Source of the DNA: Aphrocallistes beatrix
Lineage: Eukaryota > Porifera > Hexactinellida > Sceptrulophora > Aphrocallistidae
Length of the DNA stretch: 64,000 bases
Assembly (NCBI GenBank): GCA_963281255.1
Contig: OY725498.1
Location: 2,418,001-2,482,000 of the forward strand
Direction: 5' to 3'
Made by a program: the position numbers and the translations under genes. Below, piece after piece: positions 19,848 to 31,313 of the stretch. How positions within the stretch are numbered: the stretch's first letter is position 1; every line of letters starts with the position of its first letter. The notes beneath the pieces were generated by a model. That model saw nothing but the letters and a program-made list of their open reading frames with translations. It was not told where the DNA came from and did no database searches.

Positions 19848-22230
19848 GGATACCGCCCTCAAAAACCATGTGATTTGGTTTGCAGCATAGGATGAAAGTA
19901 GAGTTATAAGAGATGTTAAGGTTGGCCTTTCCGATGAACATTTTGTTTTTTATCAAAAATTTGCCAAAAGTCCTTTTTAACCATTTTAGGATAACTAAAG
20001 GGGTTCTAAACAATAATTTTGATTTTTAGAATTTCAATGCTAATATTTCGTCACTTAGAGCCACTTGTACCACCTAGTGTCGCCTAAAAAATGACACATT
20101 TTGTCTCATATCCATAACTTATTTGAACCATGTCAGATCATCATTTTAAAGCACTAAATTTCCAGCAATTTGATATATATATTGGACATATTTGGAGAAA
20201 TTCTTTGGCTGCGGGTTCCTAACAACGGGAAGGAATGTGAAAAAATTTCTGGCCGTTGCTATGCACAGACATCCAAAAACTTCTCCAAATATGGTCAATA
20301 TATATATCAAATTGCTGGAAATTTAGTGCTGAGCACGAATTTAGTATTAAAATGATGATCTGACATGGTTCGAAGAAGTTATTGATCTCGAATTCCGGTG
20401 GACACTATCGAATGTGGTTATTTTCGGGTGGCCAGTCAGCAATGACCATTTTTCCCACTTTTGATGGAGAAAAATTTGATATTCCATATTTTGAAGTTAA
20501 GTAGTGCTATAAGTTGTCGAATAAGGATATTTGCATGTTATTTAATATTCCAAAACAGTTAAAACTAATGGAAATTGAGGGACATATATAAATATTTTCT
20601 AAATCCTATTTTCTGAGACTTTTTTTTCAGCAATTATAAAGGTGATAACTTTTTGTAAATTCAACATAGGGACGAAAACTTAACGGTTTTTGATAGATCT
20701 CGAAGAGTAGAACAGACAGAATTTTGATAATACAAATAAAAAGAGAATTAAGAAAAAAATAGTGTCAAAATTACTAAAAATAAAATTCCTCGGGTGTTTT
20801 GGTGTGGATTTTTAACAATTTTCAAAATTTCAAAAATCTGTCTGTTCATTAGTTAGATCATCGATTTATGAATGAATTTGAAAAGTTTCTAATGGATTGT
20901 AAGCATTTTGTTTCCGATTTCTTACTTTTATCTCTAATTATTTCAATTATTAATGCAGTTTTGCAGATAACTCTGCGATTCAAATCTGCACTGAAAAAAT
21001 TAAATGAATCGGTTGAAAAAGTCAAAAGTTAGCTATTATAGGAAAGGCCAACCTTAAGCGTGGGTATGTATCTTCGTCAAGAAATACTTGCACATTCCAA
21101 ACCGTTTTTGATTGTCATTTCTAGTTTTTGAGATACAGTGTCTCAAAGTCTATTTTTTTTCGTTTATCGCTAGCACATCTGAATGGTAGAAATCCGGCCA
21201 CTCAAAGAATTTTTTAGGGGATACCAAGGAAACAAATGCTTCCAAAATCGAATCATAGATAGTCTATCATATTTGCCACTTCATTGGACCAAAAGAAAGT
21301 TAAATGACAAAAATTGTAAATTTTATCGGTGTCCAAAAAAAAGGGCCAAAAACGGTGAAAAATGTCTGTTTTTTTGTGGGAAATCAGGAATAAAATCACC
21401 AAGTTAGAAGATATCGAAAATAAAGTGGTCCGACGTTCATCGCATAATGATATGGAACAACTCTTGAAGTTTTCAAACCAATTTTACTTAAAATTCTGTA
21501 AAGACGGTCAATTTTGATATTTTAAAGTCCCGAGATATAGAAATTTTATGTTGAGATGTTAAGACGAATGTAAAATGTGTTATTAAAAATGAACAAAAGC
21601 ATTCACAGACATTTATTCGCATTTATCTGCTGATTCAGGTAAATTCGTACCGAATATTTACATAAAATAGCAAGAATACACTGAAAATCAACCAATTTCC
21701 TTGAGGCCCCTAACCCCGAATGTTTTGGTATAATTGTGAATAATAATTAATATTCCTAGTACTGCGAAGTATAATCCATTAGTATAGAGTGAATAAAGAG
21801 CTTCCAAAAAGTATATTAGGAAGTTAGAGCGAAAGTCTACGACTTTTAGTTTCCAAGTTTGGATTTTCGAAAAATGCTACGTTATCTCGTGATAAAAATC
21901 TAAAAACTTACATTCCATAGGATGTAGTGCAATTATTATCAATGAATCATATTTGTACCCTCATAAAAAGTATATTAGGAAGTGAGAACTAAGAATTTGG
22001 GCTTATATTGACAGAGATAGAGAGATATCTCCTTTTGAACCCTAATGGGGTTTTTTGACCGATTCTGGGAGGTCCTAGGCCAGAACTTATTTTTCAAAAG
22101 TTCTTTAATTTTTCTGTACACATTATTAACGACAATTGTATTTATTATTTAGCATGATAGCCACATTTGGATACATATTTAATGATTAGATTGGCCATTT
22201 TCTAATATATTTATGTTCCCATAGAATTTA
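19848..22230 (+). mobile_element. Family A element, right-truncated, with nested B
   Basis: It begins GGATACCGCCCTC after TTAA (19844-19847). After 68 bp a complete B element (19920-21053) enters, and the A body resumes at GCGTGGG exactly as in uninterrupted copies. A homology ends about 22230, directly before MULE-related sequence. Its right terminus is missing. Confidence 0.82.
19920..21053 (+). mobile_element. Complete family B element, 1.13 kb, nested in A
   Basis: TTAA flanks both sides (19916-19919, 21054-21057). The ends are GGTTGGCCTTTCC and GGAAAGGCCAACC. The uninterrupted A copies read GATGTTAAGCGTGGG at this site, so the empty target and the duplicated TTAA are both visible. The central hairpin is at about 20120-20385. 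Confidence 0.9.
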
Positions 22231-22236
22231 GAGGAG

Positions 22237-25200
22237 GCATTGCCAGGAACTCCTTATGGAATAAACTACAAGGGTACAATAATTGTTGGTAATGATCGCG
22301 CATTCATATTTTTTTTGAAGAAATAATTGCTATATTGGAAGATATTTCAGAAATCTGTTTCGATGGGACATTTTATACAGTGCCAATTCAGTTCTACCTG
22401 TGGACAATATTTATTGTTGTGAATCATCACGTTTTTCCAGCAATACATTGTCTCTTAACTGGGAAATCTCAAGAATTGTATGAGTCTCTCCTGGTGAAAA
22501 TTCAATCACTCATCCCGCATTTTCATCCTGATGTTTCAATGTCAGATTGGGAAATGGCAGCAAGGAATGCTTTTAAAAGTACATTCCATGGTATACGATT
22601 AAAAGGCTGCTGGTTCCATTACACACAGATAATTTGGAAGCATGTTCAAAAAGCAAATCTGAAACACAGCTACAACAATAGTGTTGAAATCCTGAATTTA
22701 GTCCGATATATAATGGCCCTACCCTTTTTACCACCCGACACAATTTTAGAAATCTTCAATCAGATAGACACACTTGATCTAAATCTGCAAGATGATGAAT
22801 TAATGAATAAAGTAAAAAAATTAAATTATATGTAAAAAGGCAATGGATTGACAGAGGAACTTTCCATATGGGATCAGGAAATGACAACAACTAATGAAGC
22901 CGAGAGTTATCACGGTAGGCTAAAGTCTTTAATTAAATGCAACAAACCTAGGATTTGGAATTTTCTAGCCATTTTAAAAATATCATTACTGATATGGACA
23001 ATGAAATAGCAAGACTTCAAAGAGGATTATCTATTACAAGGGGCCAAAAGAAAAATAGTATATTGAATCAGGAGCGTCGTCTTAAGGATACCGCCCTCGA
23101 AAAAACATATGATTTGCATTACAGCATACGATGAAAGTAGAGCTATAAGAGATGTTAAGCTTGGGGAGGTATCTCCATCAAGAAATACTGGCACATTCCA
23201 AACCGTTTTTGATTCTCATTTCTAGATTTTGAGATACAGTGTCTCAAAGTATGTTTTTTTAATTTTCCGCTAGCACATCTTAATGGTAGAAATTTAGGCA
23301 CTCAATGAATTGTTTAGGACATACCAAGGAATCAAACGCTTCCAAAATCGAATCATAGATAGTCTACCATATTTGCAACTTGATAGGACCAGAAGAAAGT
23401 TAAAATGACAAATATTGTAAATTTTATCGGTGTCCGAAAAAAAAGGGCCAAAAAACGTCGAAAATTTCTGTTTTTTGGGGGAAATCATGAATAAAATCAC
23501 CGAGTTAGAATATATCCAAAAAATGGTGGTCCTACGTTCATCGCCTAATGATATGGAACAACTCTTGAAATTTTCAAACATCTCAAACCAAATTTGAGAA
23601 ATAATTCTGTAAAGACGGTCAATTTTGAAATTTTATAAGTCCCGAGATATAGAGATTTTAAGTGTAGGTGTTAAGAAGAATGTAAAATGAGTTATTAATA
23701 ATGCACATAAGCATCCACAGACATTTATTCGCATCCATATGCTGATTTAGGTATATTAAAGCCAAATATTTACCAAAAATAGCAAAAGTACCCTGAAAAT
23801 CCACAAATTTCCTTGAGGCCCCTAACTCCGAATATTTTGAGATAATTGTGGATTTATTATTCCTGGCACTGCGAAGTATAATCTATCAGTTTAGAATGAA
23901 TAAAAAGCTTCCAAAAAGTATATTAGGAAGTTAGAGCAAAAGTCTACGACTTTTAGTTTCGAAGTTAGGATTTTCGAAAAATGCTACGTCATCATGACAA
24001 AAATTTAAAACTTAACATTCCATAGGGTGTAGTGCAATTATTATCAAAGAATCATATATGTACACTCATAAAAAGTATATTAGGAAGTGAGAACTAAGAA
24101 TTTGGACTTGTATTTTTAAAGATAGAGAGATATCTCTTTTTGGACCCTAAATGGGGGTTTTGACCGAATCTGCGAGGTCCAAGGCCATAACTTTCAAAAT
24201 AATGATCAAAAGTTCTCCAATTTTTCTGTACATACTATTAACGGCAATTGTATTCACTATTTAGCATAATAGCTAAATTTGGACACATATTTAATGATTA
24301 GATTCGCCATTTTCTAATAGATCCAAAGTTCTCCATAGAATTTGTATTACAATTAAATCAATGATAAGTCGAGAATTATTTATTTTTTGACAAAGGAATG
24401 GTCGAGGAACCTATATATTTTCGCATATATCCTTTTATTTAAGGATATAATATATTATATATCTACAATAGTTTTTAAGATATGACATCAGCCTCTTTCG
24501 GGACCTTAGAGGGATATTATGGCCGAACTTTACCTATAATATGCGATATCCCAAGAACAAATGGTCGGATCTGAACAAATTTTTTTTTGAAACGATCAGA
24601 ATTTTATTTCTGACCCAGGGATCGCTAAATATCTGAATTCAAACTTGCGATTTCCCGGGGATTATATAAATGAACTCCCTTATAGAGCTATTTTGTTTGG
24701 ATTTTATTTGCACATTCTTTTAAATCTTTGTGTTTTATAATCTCCAAAGGTACTAAAACAATGTTAAGGTTCATATCATTAAAAAAATATCAAATAAGTT
24801 AAAAACTAATTGGTAAATGAGTTAAAATCCTCTAATAATTTTTCAATTTTTATTAACGCTAAACTTTAGGCGGTTATTTCGCAAAAAATAAAAGAAAATG
24901 CCGTCCAAATTGTGCTATCAGATGGTAGACTGATCAGTAATACAATGAAATTAGCAATAAAACATTTTGCTGTTTTTTTTACGCCAGGCAAGATTTTTCG
25001 AGGGCGGTATCCTTAAGTGCAAGGAAAAACTTGTCGAAGGGCTGTATTCTCCCTTTCAATTTATCAAAGCGATTAGTTGTACTGTTGGTTCATTCTCTGA
25101 TACATGGTTAGGAAATTATAGTTCTGATGAAGAAGACGAATCAACTAACACTACTGAGTTATCGGAGGTTATAAGTACAAATAATAAGTGTGTAGTTTGT

Positions 25201-25342
25201 CTGATGTCACGACAAACTACATGGATATTCATGTAAGCATGCTACCTGTTGCGGTGATTGTTGGAAGACAATAGAAGAACTTGAACAGCCATGTCCCGTT
25301 TGTCGTGCTGTTATAGCATATGCATTTCAGATATTTACTTAA
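22237..25342 (+). pseudogene. Second MULE transposase with RING finger, split by an A element
   Basis: This is homologous to 885-2391. Core blocks are FDGTFYTVP (D), SDWEMAARNA (D), GCWFHYTQIIW (C-x3-H) and NEAESYHG (E). The C-terminal RING is seen as KCVVC, then after a 2-base loss CKHATCC and CPVCRA, ending at TAA 25340-25342. The FLYWCH region is missing. Before 22335 the frame is broken. Lesions include a frameshift with TAA at 22833-22835, another near 22975, the A insertion at 23086-25012, and a frameshift near 25235. With the A element removed the frame reads across the TTAA as RRLKCKEK, so the insertion hit coding sequence. Confidence 0.8.
23086..25012 (+). mobile_element. Complete family A element, 1.93 kb, inside a MULE gene
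   Basis: The ends are GGATACCGCCCTCGAAAAA and its complement (TTTTTCGAGGGCGGTATCC), flanked by TTAA at 23082-23085 and 25013-25016. It is nearly identical in layout to 27051-28980. It has no long open frame, so it depends on a transposase elsewhere. TTAA targets are used by piggyBac and Kolobok transposases. The GG rather than CC start argues mildly against piggyBac, from memory of these families. Confidence 0.92.
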
Positions 25343-25554
25343 TTTTATCATTTTCTTTCATATTTTTCTCAATTTTATTCTTTTATTTTGTATTTTTCTC
25401 AATTTTATCATTTTCTTTTCTTAATTAATGATTTCCTTTTCTTTCATATTATACAATTTCTTCATTCACATTGATTTTATATTTGTATCGATACAATAAG
25501 TTCATTACATACCTTATATCCATTAAAACGAACACAGTTAATTAAGAGTCGGAC

Positions 25555-25670
25555 AATCGACAACATAGCTAAATACGAGTCGGACAATTGGCAACATAGC
25601 TAAATAAGAGTCGGACAATTGACAACACATGAAATTCTAACAAATGACAACATAAAGAGTCGGACAATTG
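25555..25670 (-). repeat. 31-bp repeat array downstream of MULE copy 2
   Basis: About four units with core GAGTCGGACAATTGACAACA are seen. The period is 31 bp as in the array at 2566-2776, and the positions GAGTCG and ATCGACAACATA are shared. Order and distance from the RING stop codon also match copy 1. Confidence 0.8.
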
Positions 25671-25902
25671 AAGGTCCCGCCAAATTACGCATGGAGTTCA
25701 TCTATTTAGGGTCCTTATACTATTCAGCCCTCGCTCCTATGCATCGTTTACCCTTGACGCTAGGAAGAAGAAAAATTTTCTATGCTGTACAGTTCAACCG
25801 CTTCACAGTGATGGTGGAAATTCATCATGTTTAAACTTTGAAAGATTTGAAACTGAAGTTAGCATCACATTGAACTGCTCCTCAATGAAATTGGTGCCGA
25901 AT

Positions 25903-26940
25903 CTAAAGTAATTTACTGCAGTACTTCAAGTCTGACCAGTTGCACCCTACGAAAGCTTGCAATAACATCAACAATGCTATTTTTAAACTTGAAGATGCAA
26001 TCTCAGGATCAGTTGACAAAGATTTACTCAAGATGATACTTCTACGCTTGCTCGACTTCAATTTATCGCATGTCAACTCGAAAATGCAACAGTTTTCGCC
26101 AATTGGGTTAGAGAGCGACATTACAAGCTATCTGAATCAGTGATATAATCGTTAAGGTATGGAGATTGTTTAATGCCAATAGGCCACGAACAAGGACAAA
26201 CGTTTGAAAGTCGAATATTCCAAACAAGTGCTCTCTAATGGTCCAAGATTCGGCCTAATTAATTGCTTAGTTAATTGGCTCACTATTTGGAGATTTACCC
26301 AGGAGATATCGAAAATTGTCCACAGACTTTCACTTCCTTCAAACATACTTGTGAAGCGCTACCAATTTTGTTAACCATTCGACTTCTCAATGCGGATTTT
26401 ACTACGTACTCACTTATTTCCTTCAAACAGATCCACTTTGGGTTGTATAGAATGATGTCTGGCTCAAATCATCATGTCTCCTTTATTCAGATTCTCGAAA
26501 CTGAACACCATAAAATTTCGAGCATTCTCAAGCTTTTTTCACTTCAACCTTCATGTAAAGAAGATAGGACGAAACCACCATTGATTCTCATAACATCGAC
26601 CTAAATCCATTTCATTCAAAGTTACATGATTTATCTAATTTCATGATTGACAGCGAAACTTTCCAATCTTTAACTTTTATTGCGGGTTATTGCGTTCACC
26701 AATTCGTCAAGAGCATAATTTTTCTAAATTGTCGATTCTGTTTAGATTTCCTTACTACGGACAAAGATCTCTTGTTCGATCCAGAAGAATCTTTGTATAA
26801 AGATGTTGGAATATTTGACCGGGGATCTTTGAAGTAGCCTTCAGATGTTGTTTTAGATTACATCACTGTTTGGCGGATTATATTAACTTTGAAAGATTGT
26901 CACAAGAAAGCCTCAGGTTAGTTTCGTTGGCTTCAAACTG
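25903..26940 (+). pseudogene. Possible P-type transposase remnant
   Basis: The clearest part (26643-26935) reads FIAGYCVHQFVK, then NCRFC, then FDRGSLK-stop-PSDVVLDYI. An AGY..C-x2-C..DRGGL.xPS arrangement is what I recall for the C-terminal region of P/THAP9-like transposases. The TAG at 26836-26838 falls inside that motif. Upstream open pieces (25940-26143, 26275-26604) are in different frames and are not recognised by themselves, though KACNNINNAIFKLEDAIS looks protein-like. No ends were found. The call is tentative. It could link to the fold-back elements with CA..TG ends. Confidence 0.4.
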
Positions 26941-27050
26941 CCTTTTCTCCAACTTGGTCAATAATTTTAACTCACATATATCTTCGCGAGGAGAAGGTGT
27001 CCGTAAATTGAATATGTTAATTTTTCAATAGTCTTAGTAATTTGTGTTAA

Positions 27051-28980
27051 GGATACCGCCCTCGAAAAAACATATGATTTGGCTTACAGCATACGATGAA
27101 AGTAGAGCTGTAAGAGATGTTAAGCGTGGGGAGGTATCTCCATCAAGAAATACTGGCACATTCCAAACCCTTTTTGATTCTCATTTCTAGTTTTTGAGAT
27201 AAAGTGTCTCAAAGTCTGTTTTTTTCGTTTTCCGCTAGCACATCTTAATGGCAGAAATTCGGGCACTCAAGGAATTGTTTAGGACATACCAAAGAATCAA
27301 ATGCTTCCAAAATCGAAACATAGATAGTCTACCATATTTGCAACTTCATAGGACCAGAAGAAAGTTAAAATGGCAAAAATTGTAAATTTTATCGGTGTCC
27401 GGAAAAAAGGGCCAAAAAACGGCGAAAAATGTCTGTTTTTTTTTTAGAAATCAGGAATAAAATCACCAAGTTAGAAGATATCGCAAAAATGGTGGTCCTA
27501 CGTTCATCGCCAAATAATATGGAACAACTCTTGAAATTTTCAAACCTCTATCTCAAACCAATTTTGAATTAAAATTCTGTAAAGAGGGTCAATTTTGAAA
27601 TATTGAAGTCCCGAGATATAGAGATTTTAAGTTTAGGTATTGAGAAGAATGTAGAATGAGTTATTAATAATGAACAAAAGCATTCACAGACATTTATTCT
27701 CATTTATACTGCTGATTTAGGTATATTTGAACCAAATATTTACAAAAAAATAGCAAGAGTACCCTGCAAATCAACAAATTTCCTTGAGGTCCCTAACCCC
27801 GATTGTTTTGGAATAATTGTGAATAATAATTCATATTTCTAGCACTACGAAGTATAATCTATCAGTTTAGAATGGTTAAAGAGCTTCCGAAAAGTATATT
27901 AGGAAGTTAGAGCGAAAGTCTACGACTTTAGTTTCCAAGTTAGGATTTTCAAAAATGCTACGTCATCATATGACAAAAATCTAAAACTTAACATTCCATA
28001 GGGTGTAGTGCAATTATTATCAAAGAAACATATATGTACACTCATAAAAAGTATATTAGGAAGTGAGAACTAAGAATTTGGACTTATGTTTACTGAGATA
28101 GAGAGATATCTCTTTTTGGACCCTAAATGGGGGGTTTTGATCGAATCTGCGAGGTCCAAGGCCAGAACTTTCAAAATAGTTATCAAAAGTACTCCAATTT
28201 TTCTGTACACATTATTAACGACAATTGTATTCATTATCTAGCATAATAGCCACATTTGGACACATATTTAATGATTAGATTCGCCATTTTCTAATATATT
28301 CAAAGTTCTCCATTGAATTTGTATTACAATTAAATCAACGATAAGTCGAGAATTATTTATTTTTTGACAAAGGAATGTTTGTGGAACCTATATATTTTCG
28401 CATACATCCTTTTAGTTAAGAATATAATAGATTATACATCTTCAATAGTTTTTAAGATATGACATCGCCCTCTTTCGGGGCCATAGAGATATTATGCCCG
28501 AACTTTACCTATAATAAGCGATATCTCAAGAACAAATGGTCGGATCCGAGCAGATTTTATTTTTATACGATCAGAATTTATTTTTGACCCAGTGATCGCT
28601 AAATATCTTAGATCAAACTTGCGATTTCCCGTGCATTATACAAATGACCTCCCTTATAGAGCTATTTTGTTTGGATTTTATTTTCCCATTCTTTTAAATA
28701 TTTGTGTATATAATCACCAAAGGTGCCAAAACAATGTTAAGGTCCATATCGTTAAAAAAATATCAAAAAAGTTAAAAACTAATTGGTAAATGAGTCAAAA
28801 ACCTCCAATAATTTTTCAATTTTTATTAACGCTAAACTTTAGGGGGTTAACTCACAAAAATCAAAATAAATACCGTCCAAATAGTGCTATCAGATGGTAG
28901 ACCGATCAGTAATACAATGAAAATAGCAATAAAAAATTTTGTTTTTTTTACGCCAGGAAGGTTTTTCGAGGGCGGTATCC
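27051..28980 (+). mobile_element. Complete family A element, 1.93 kb
   Basis: The ends are GGATACCGCCCTCGAAAAA and its complement, flanked by TTAA (27047-27050, 28981-28984). It is co-linear with 23086-25012, with small indels only. It is non-coding and serves as the reference for the other A fragments. Confidence 0.93.
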
Positions 28981-29004
28981 TTAATTAGTTTACATGTTAG
29001 GACA

Positions 29005-29112
29005 AATTTGCGAAATCAACAATTATGTATAATTGTTGACAATTATGCATAATTGTTCATTTAATACGACAATTATGCATAATTGTTCATCTAATGCGAC
29101 AATTATGCATAT
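29005..29112. repeat. Tandem ATTATGCATAAT palindromes
   Basis: Four successive copies of ACAATTATGCATAATTGTT (first and last imperfect), about 20-34 bp apart. Each is itself a palindrome centred on TGCA. A related pair is at 29625-29665. Core ATGCAT and TAAT are also POU/homeodomain-like half sites, so a binding cluster is possible but unproven. Confidence 0.75.
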
Positions 29113-29225
29113 TTTTACAATTTCGTAGATATTCACTGTACTTTCTTTTTAATTTATTATGCCATCCCTCTACTTTATTATTAGTTCTGGGACAGTGTGT
29201 GTGTTCGTCGAATACAGTCCACAAA

Positions 29226-29462
29226 ATGAGTGAAAACTGTCCTACCAACCAAGTCTCTTCAAATTATTTTATAAATCCTTATAGGAAGATTCAGGTCTAC
29301 ATAAATGCTAGGGTTAAAATTCATTCAGACCCAAAACTTCTGGGTGAAGATGTTACCAGTAATATCGAAAATCAACAGAATGTTTATTCTGAGTTTCTCA
29401 CTGACTATCTAATTAGAATTCTAATTAGATATACTACATGTTTAGCTTGTCTAATTTTTTGA
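29226..29462 (+). CDS. Weak ORF of 78 codons
   Basis: It starts at ATG 29226 (ACAAAATGA) with MSENCPTNQVSSNYF and ends at TGA. An alternative exon could stop at AAGATTCAG|GTCTAC (about 29298). No family resemblance is seen. The surrounding sequence is repetitive. This is listed as a possibility only. Confidence 0.15.
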   Translation: MSENCPTNQVSSNYFINPYRKIQVYINARVKIHSDPKLLGEDVTSNIENQQNVYSEFLTDYLIRILIRYTTCLACLIF

Positions 29463-30930
29463 TACAATACATACATCCTCAATTGGAGAAATCGGGTTAA
29501 CTGTGAAAAAAATGGTCCAATATTCCATGGAAAATTTGTCCATGCAGGATCAAAACTTTCAGCATAGGACCAATTTTCCGTGAAAAATATTGGTCCCCTG
29601 GATCAAAATTTTCGTGACAGCACCATTAACAATTTTGCATAATTGTTGCTTTCATTTTAAACAATTATGTAAATCTTCGGCCTTCATGAATAGACCTATT
29701 TTAGTATTATTTATGAATAAATAAATTTGGGGTCAAATACCTTTAATCAGGGAGTGAATTTATGTAAATTTGGACGGATCTGTTCAGACTTCGTATTACA
29801 ATCTTATTGGCTTATAAATAATTCTTTCGTTTCATCATTTTTCAAATTTCTAAATCGAATATTTCACGAATCAGAAAAAATGGTAGTGTACACATTATTG
29901 ATGATATATTAAAGCTAATTTTATTATGACGTCATGATGAGTGAGCAAAATAGTCTAAATTAGGGCACAGTGACTCAATTGGAATAAACTTTAATGCGAA
30001 CTATCACAAGAAGTTGAAGTGCACTCCCATCATAGGATTTTGGGCTGATGACGCAGCATGAAAAAAGCAATGTCGCACATCCTATGATATATATATATAT
30101 ATATGTGTGTGTGTTTTGTGCAGCAGCGAGTTAGGAGATGCCTCATACATGAACGGCGAGTCGATTCCCTACATCCGCTCTACAGGTGGCGTAGCCAGTT
30201 ATTGCAATCAAGGGGAGCAATATTATTTTAAATAATTACTTGTAGGACTATTAATTGCTATTAATATAAAACTTTATTATCTGCGAAGAATATTTTGCAA
30301 AAAGTCAATAATTAGTATTTACGTAAACAAAGCCGTTCAACCAGTCGACAGACTGTGAGTACAGCTCCATTAAGTGACTCGTAGTGCATTTGCATAATAT
30401 ACTACATCATTAATTGAGTTTTGAACATTTTTTCATTTCAACCATTCAAATTTCAAGTTTAGAGAGTGATTATAAGGTATACATTCATTGAATTAGCTAT
30501 AATCGATATTAACCAATTTTTTTTTTATTAGAAACTTTTATTAGAAAATTAAAACGCTACAATTTTGAAATTATATTAATCATCATAACTCGGTGAGTTT
30601 TCACAGCATTAGAATTTTCAGGCACGAATCTTCGGAGGGCTCTTCCCTTTCAGATGTATCTTAGCAGTCTTCACAGAGTACAATATGCAATGCCATTACG
30701 AGCAACGACACAAACATGAGTTTGATTTTCTTAAGGGGAATTAAGAAATTTGAATAGATTTAAATCTTCATTTAATGAGCAAAATACATTCAAAAACGTA
30801 CTCATGGAAATGAAGCACCTGTGCGTGCCAGTTGCTTCGTAGCGAGAGTTTCAAAAAGTGGGAGGTCTTTGAGGACTCAGAGTTTATTAAAAAATGTATG
30901 TTGGATGTTATGGACGAAGTGTGGCCTAGT
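29463..30930. other. Mostly non-coding repeats
   Basis: 29500-29630 has inverted pieces around GGTCCAATATTCCATGG and GGACCAATTTTCCGTG, similar in style to repeat E. 29840-30030 is repeat F (see 15560). 30086-30112 is a (TA)n(TG)n microsatellite. 30185-30200 has a lone hAT-like end (CAGGTGGCGTAGCCAG). The rest shows nothing. Confidence 0.5.
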
Positions 30931-31313
30931 TAAAGAGCTCAGTATGTCGTCACAAATACGACCTCAGTATAATAAGTTCAAGATAACGTAATGTAATTAA
31001 TCCCATTGTGGGACCTTACCACTCCACCTATCGAATTACTACCGAAGTGGAAATCTTCAAAGCAGAGCGATCGATTCACCTGAGTGAATACTACTCCAAT
31101 GTACATCAGAGCGCATGTTATTAAAACTGCACACTGAGTGCAAATACATTTGCGTAATAATCTGTAGAACGACTAAGATGGGCACTCTCTCCTGTAATAG
31201 AAGCATCTAGTCTCGGGAATGATTGCAAAAGACTCACCATACTAACGAATAGTACACAAAACAATTAAACATGGAATAATCAGTGTACGATACTAAAGTC
31301 AGTAATTATCGAA

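Noticed and set aside
29035-29112. CRISPR-like array
   Set aside because: The units are palindromes with short uneven spacers in a eukaryotic genome, with no cas genes.
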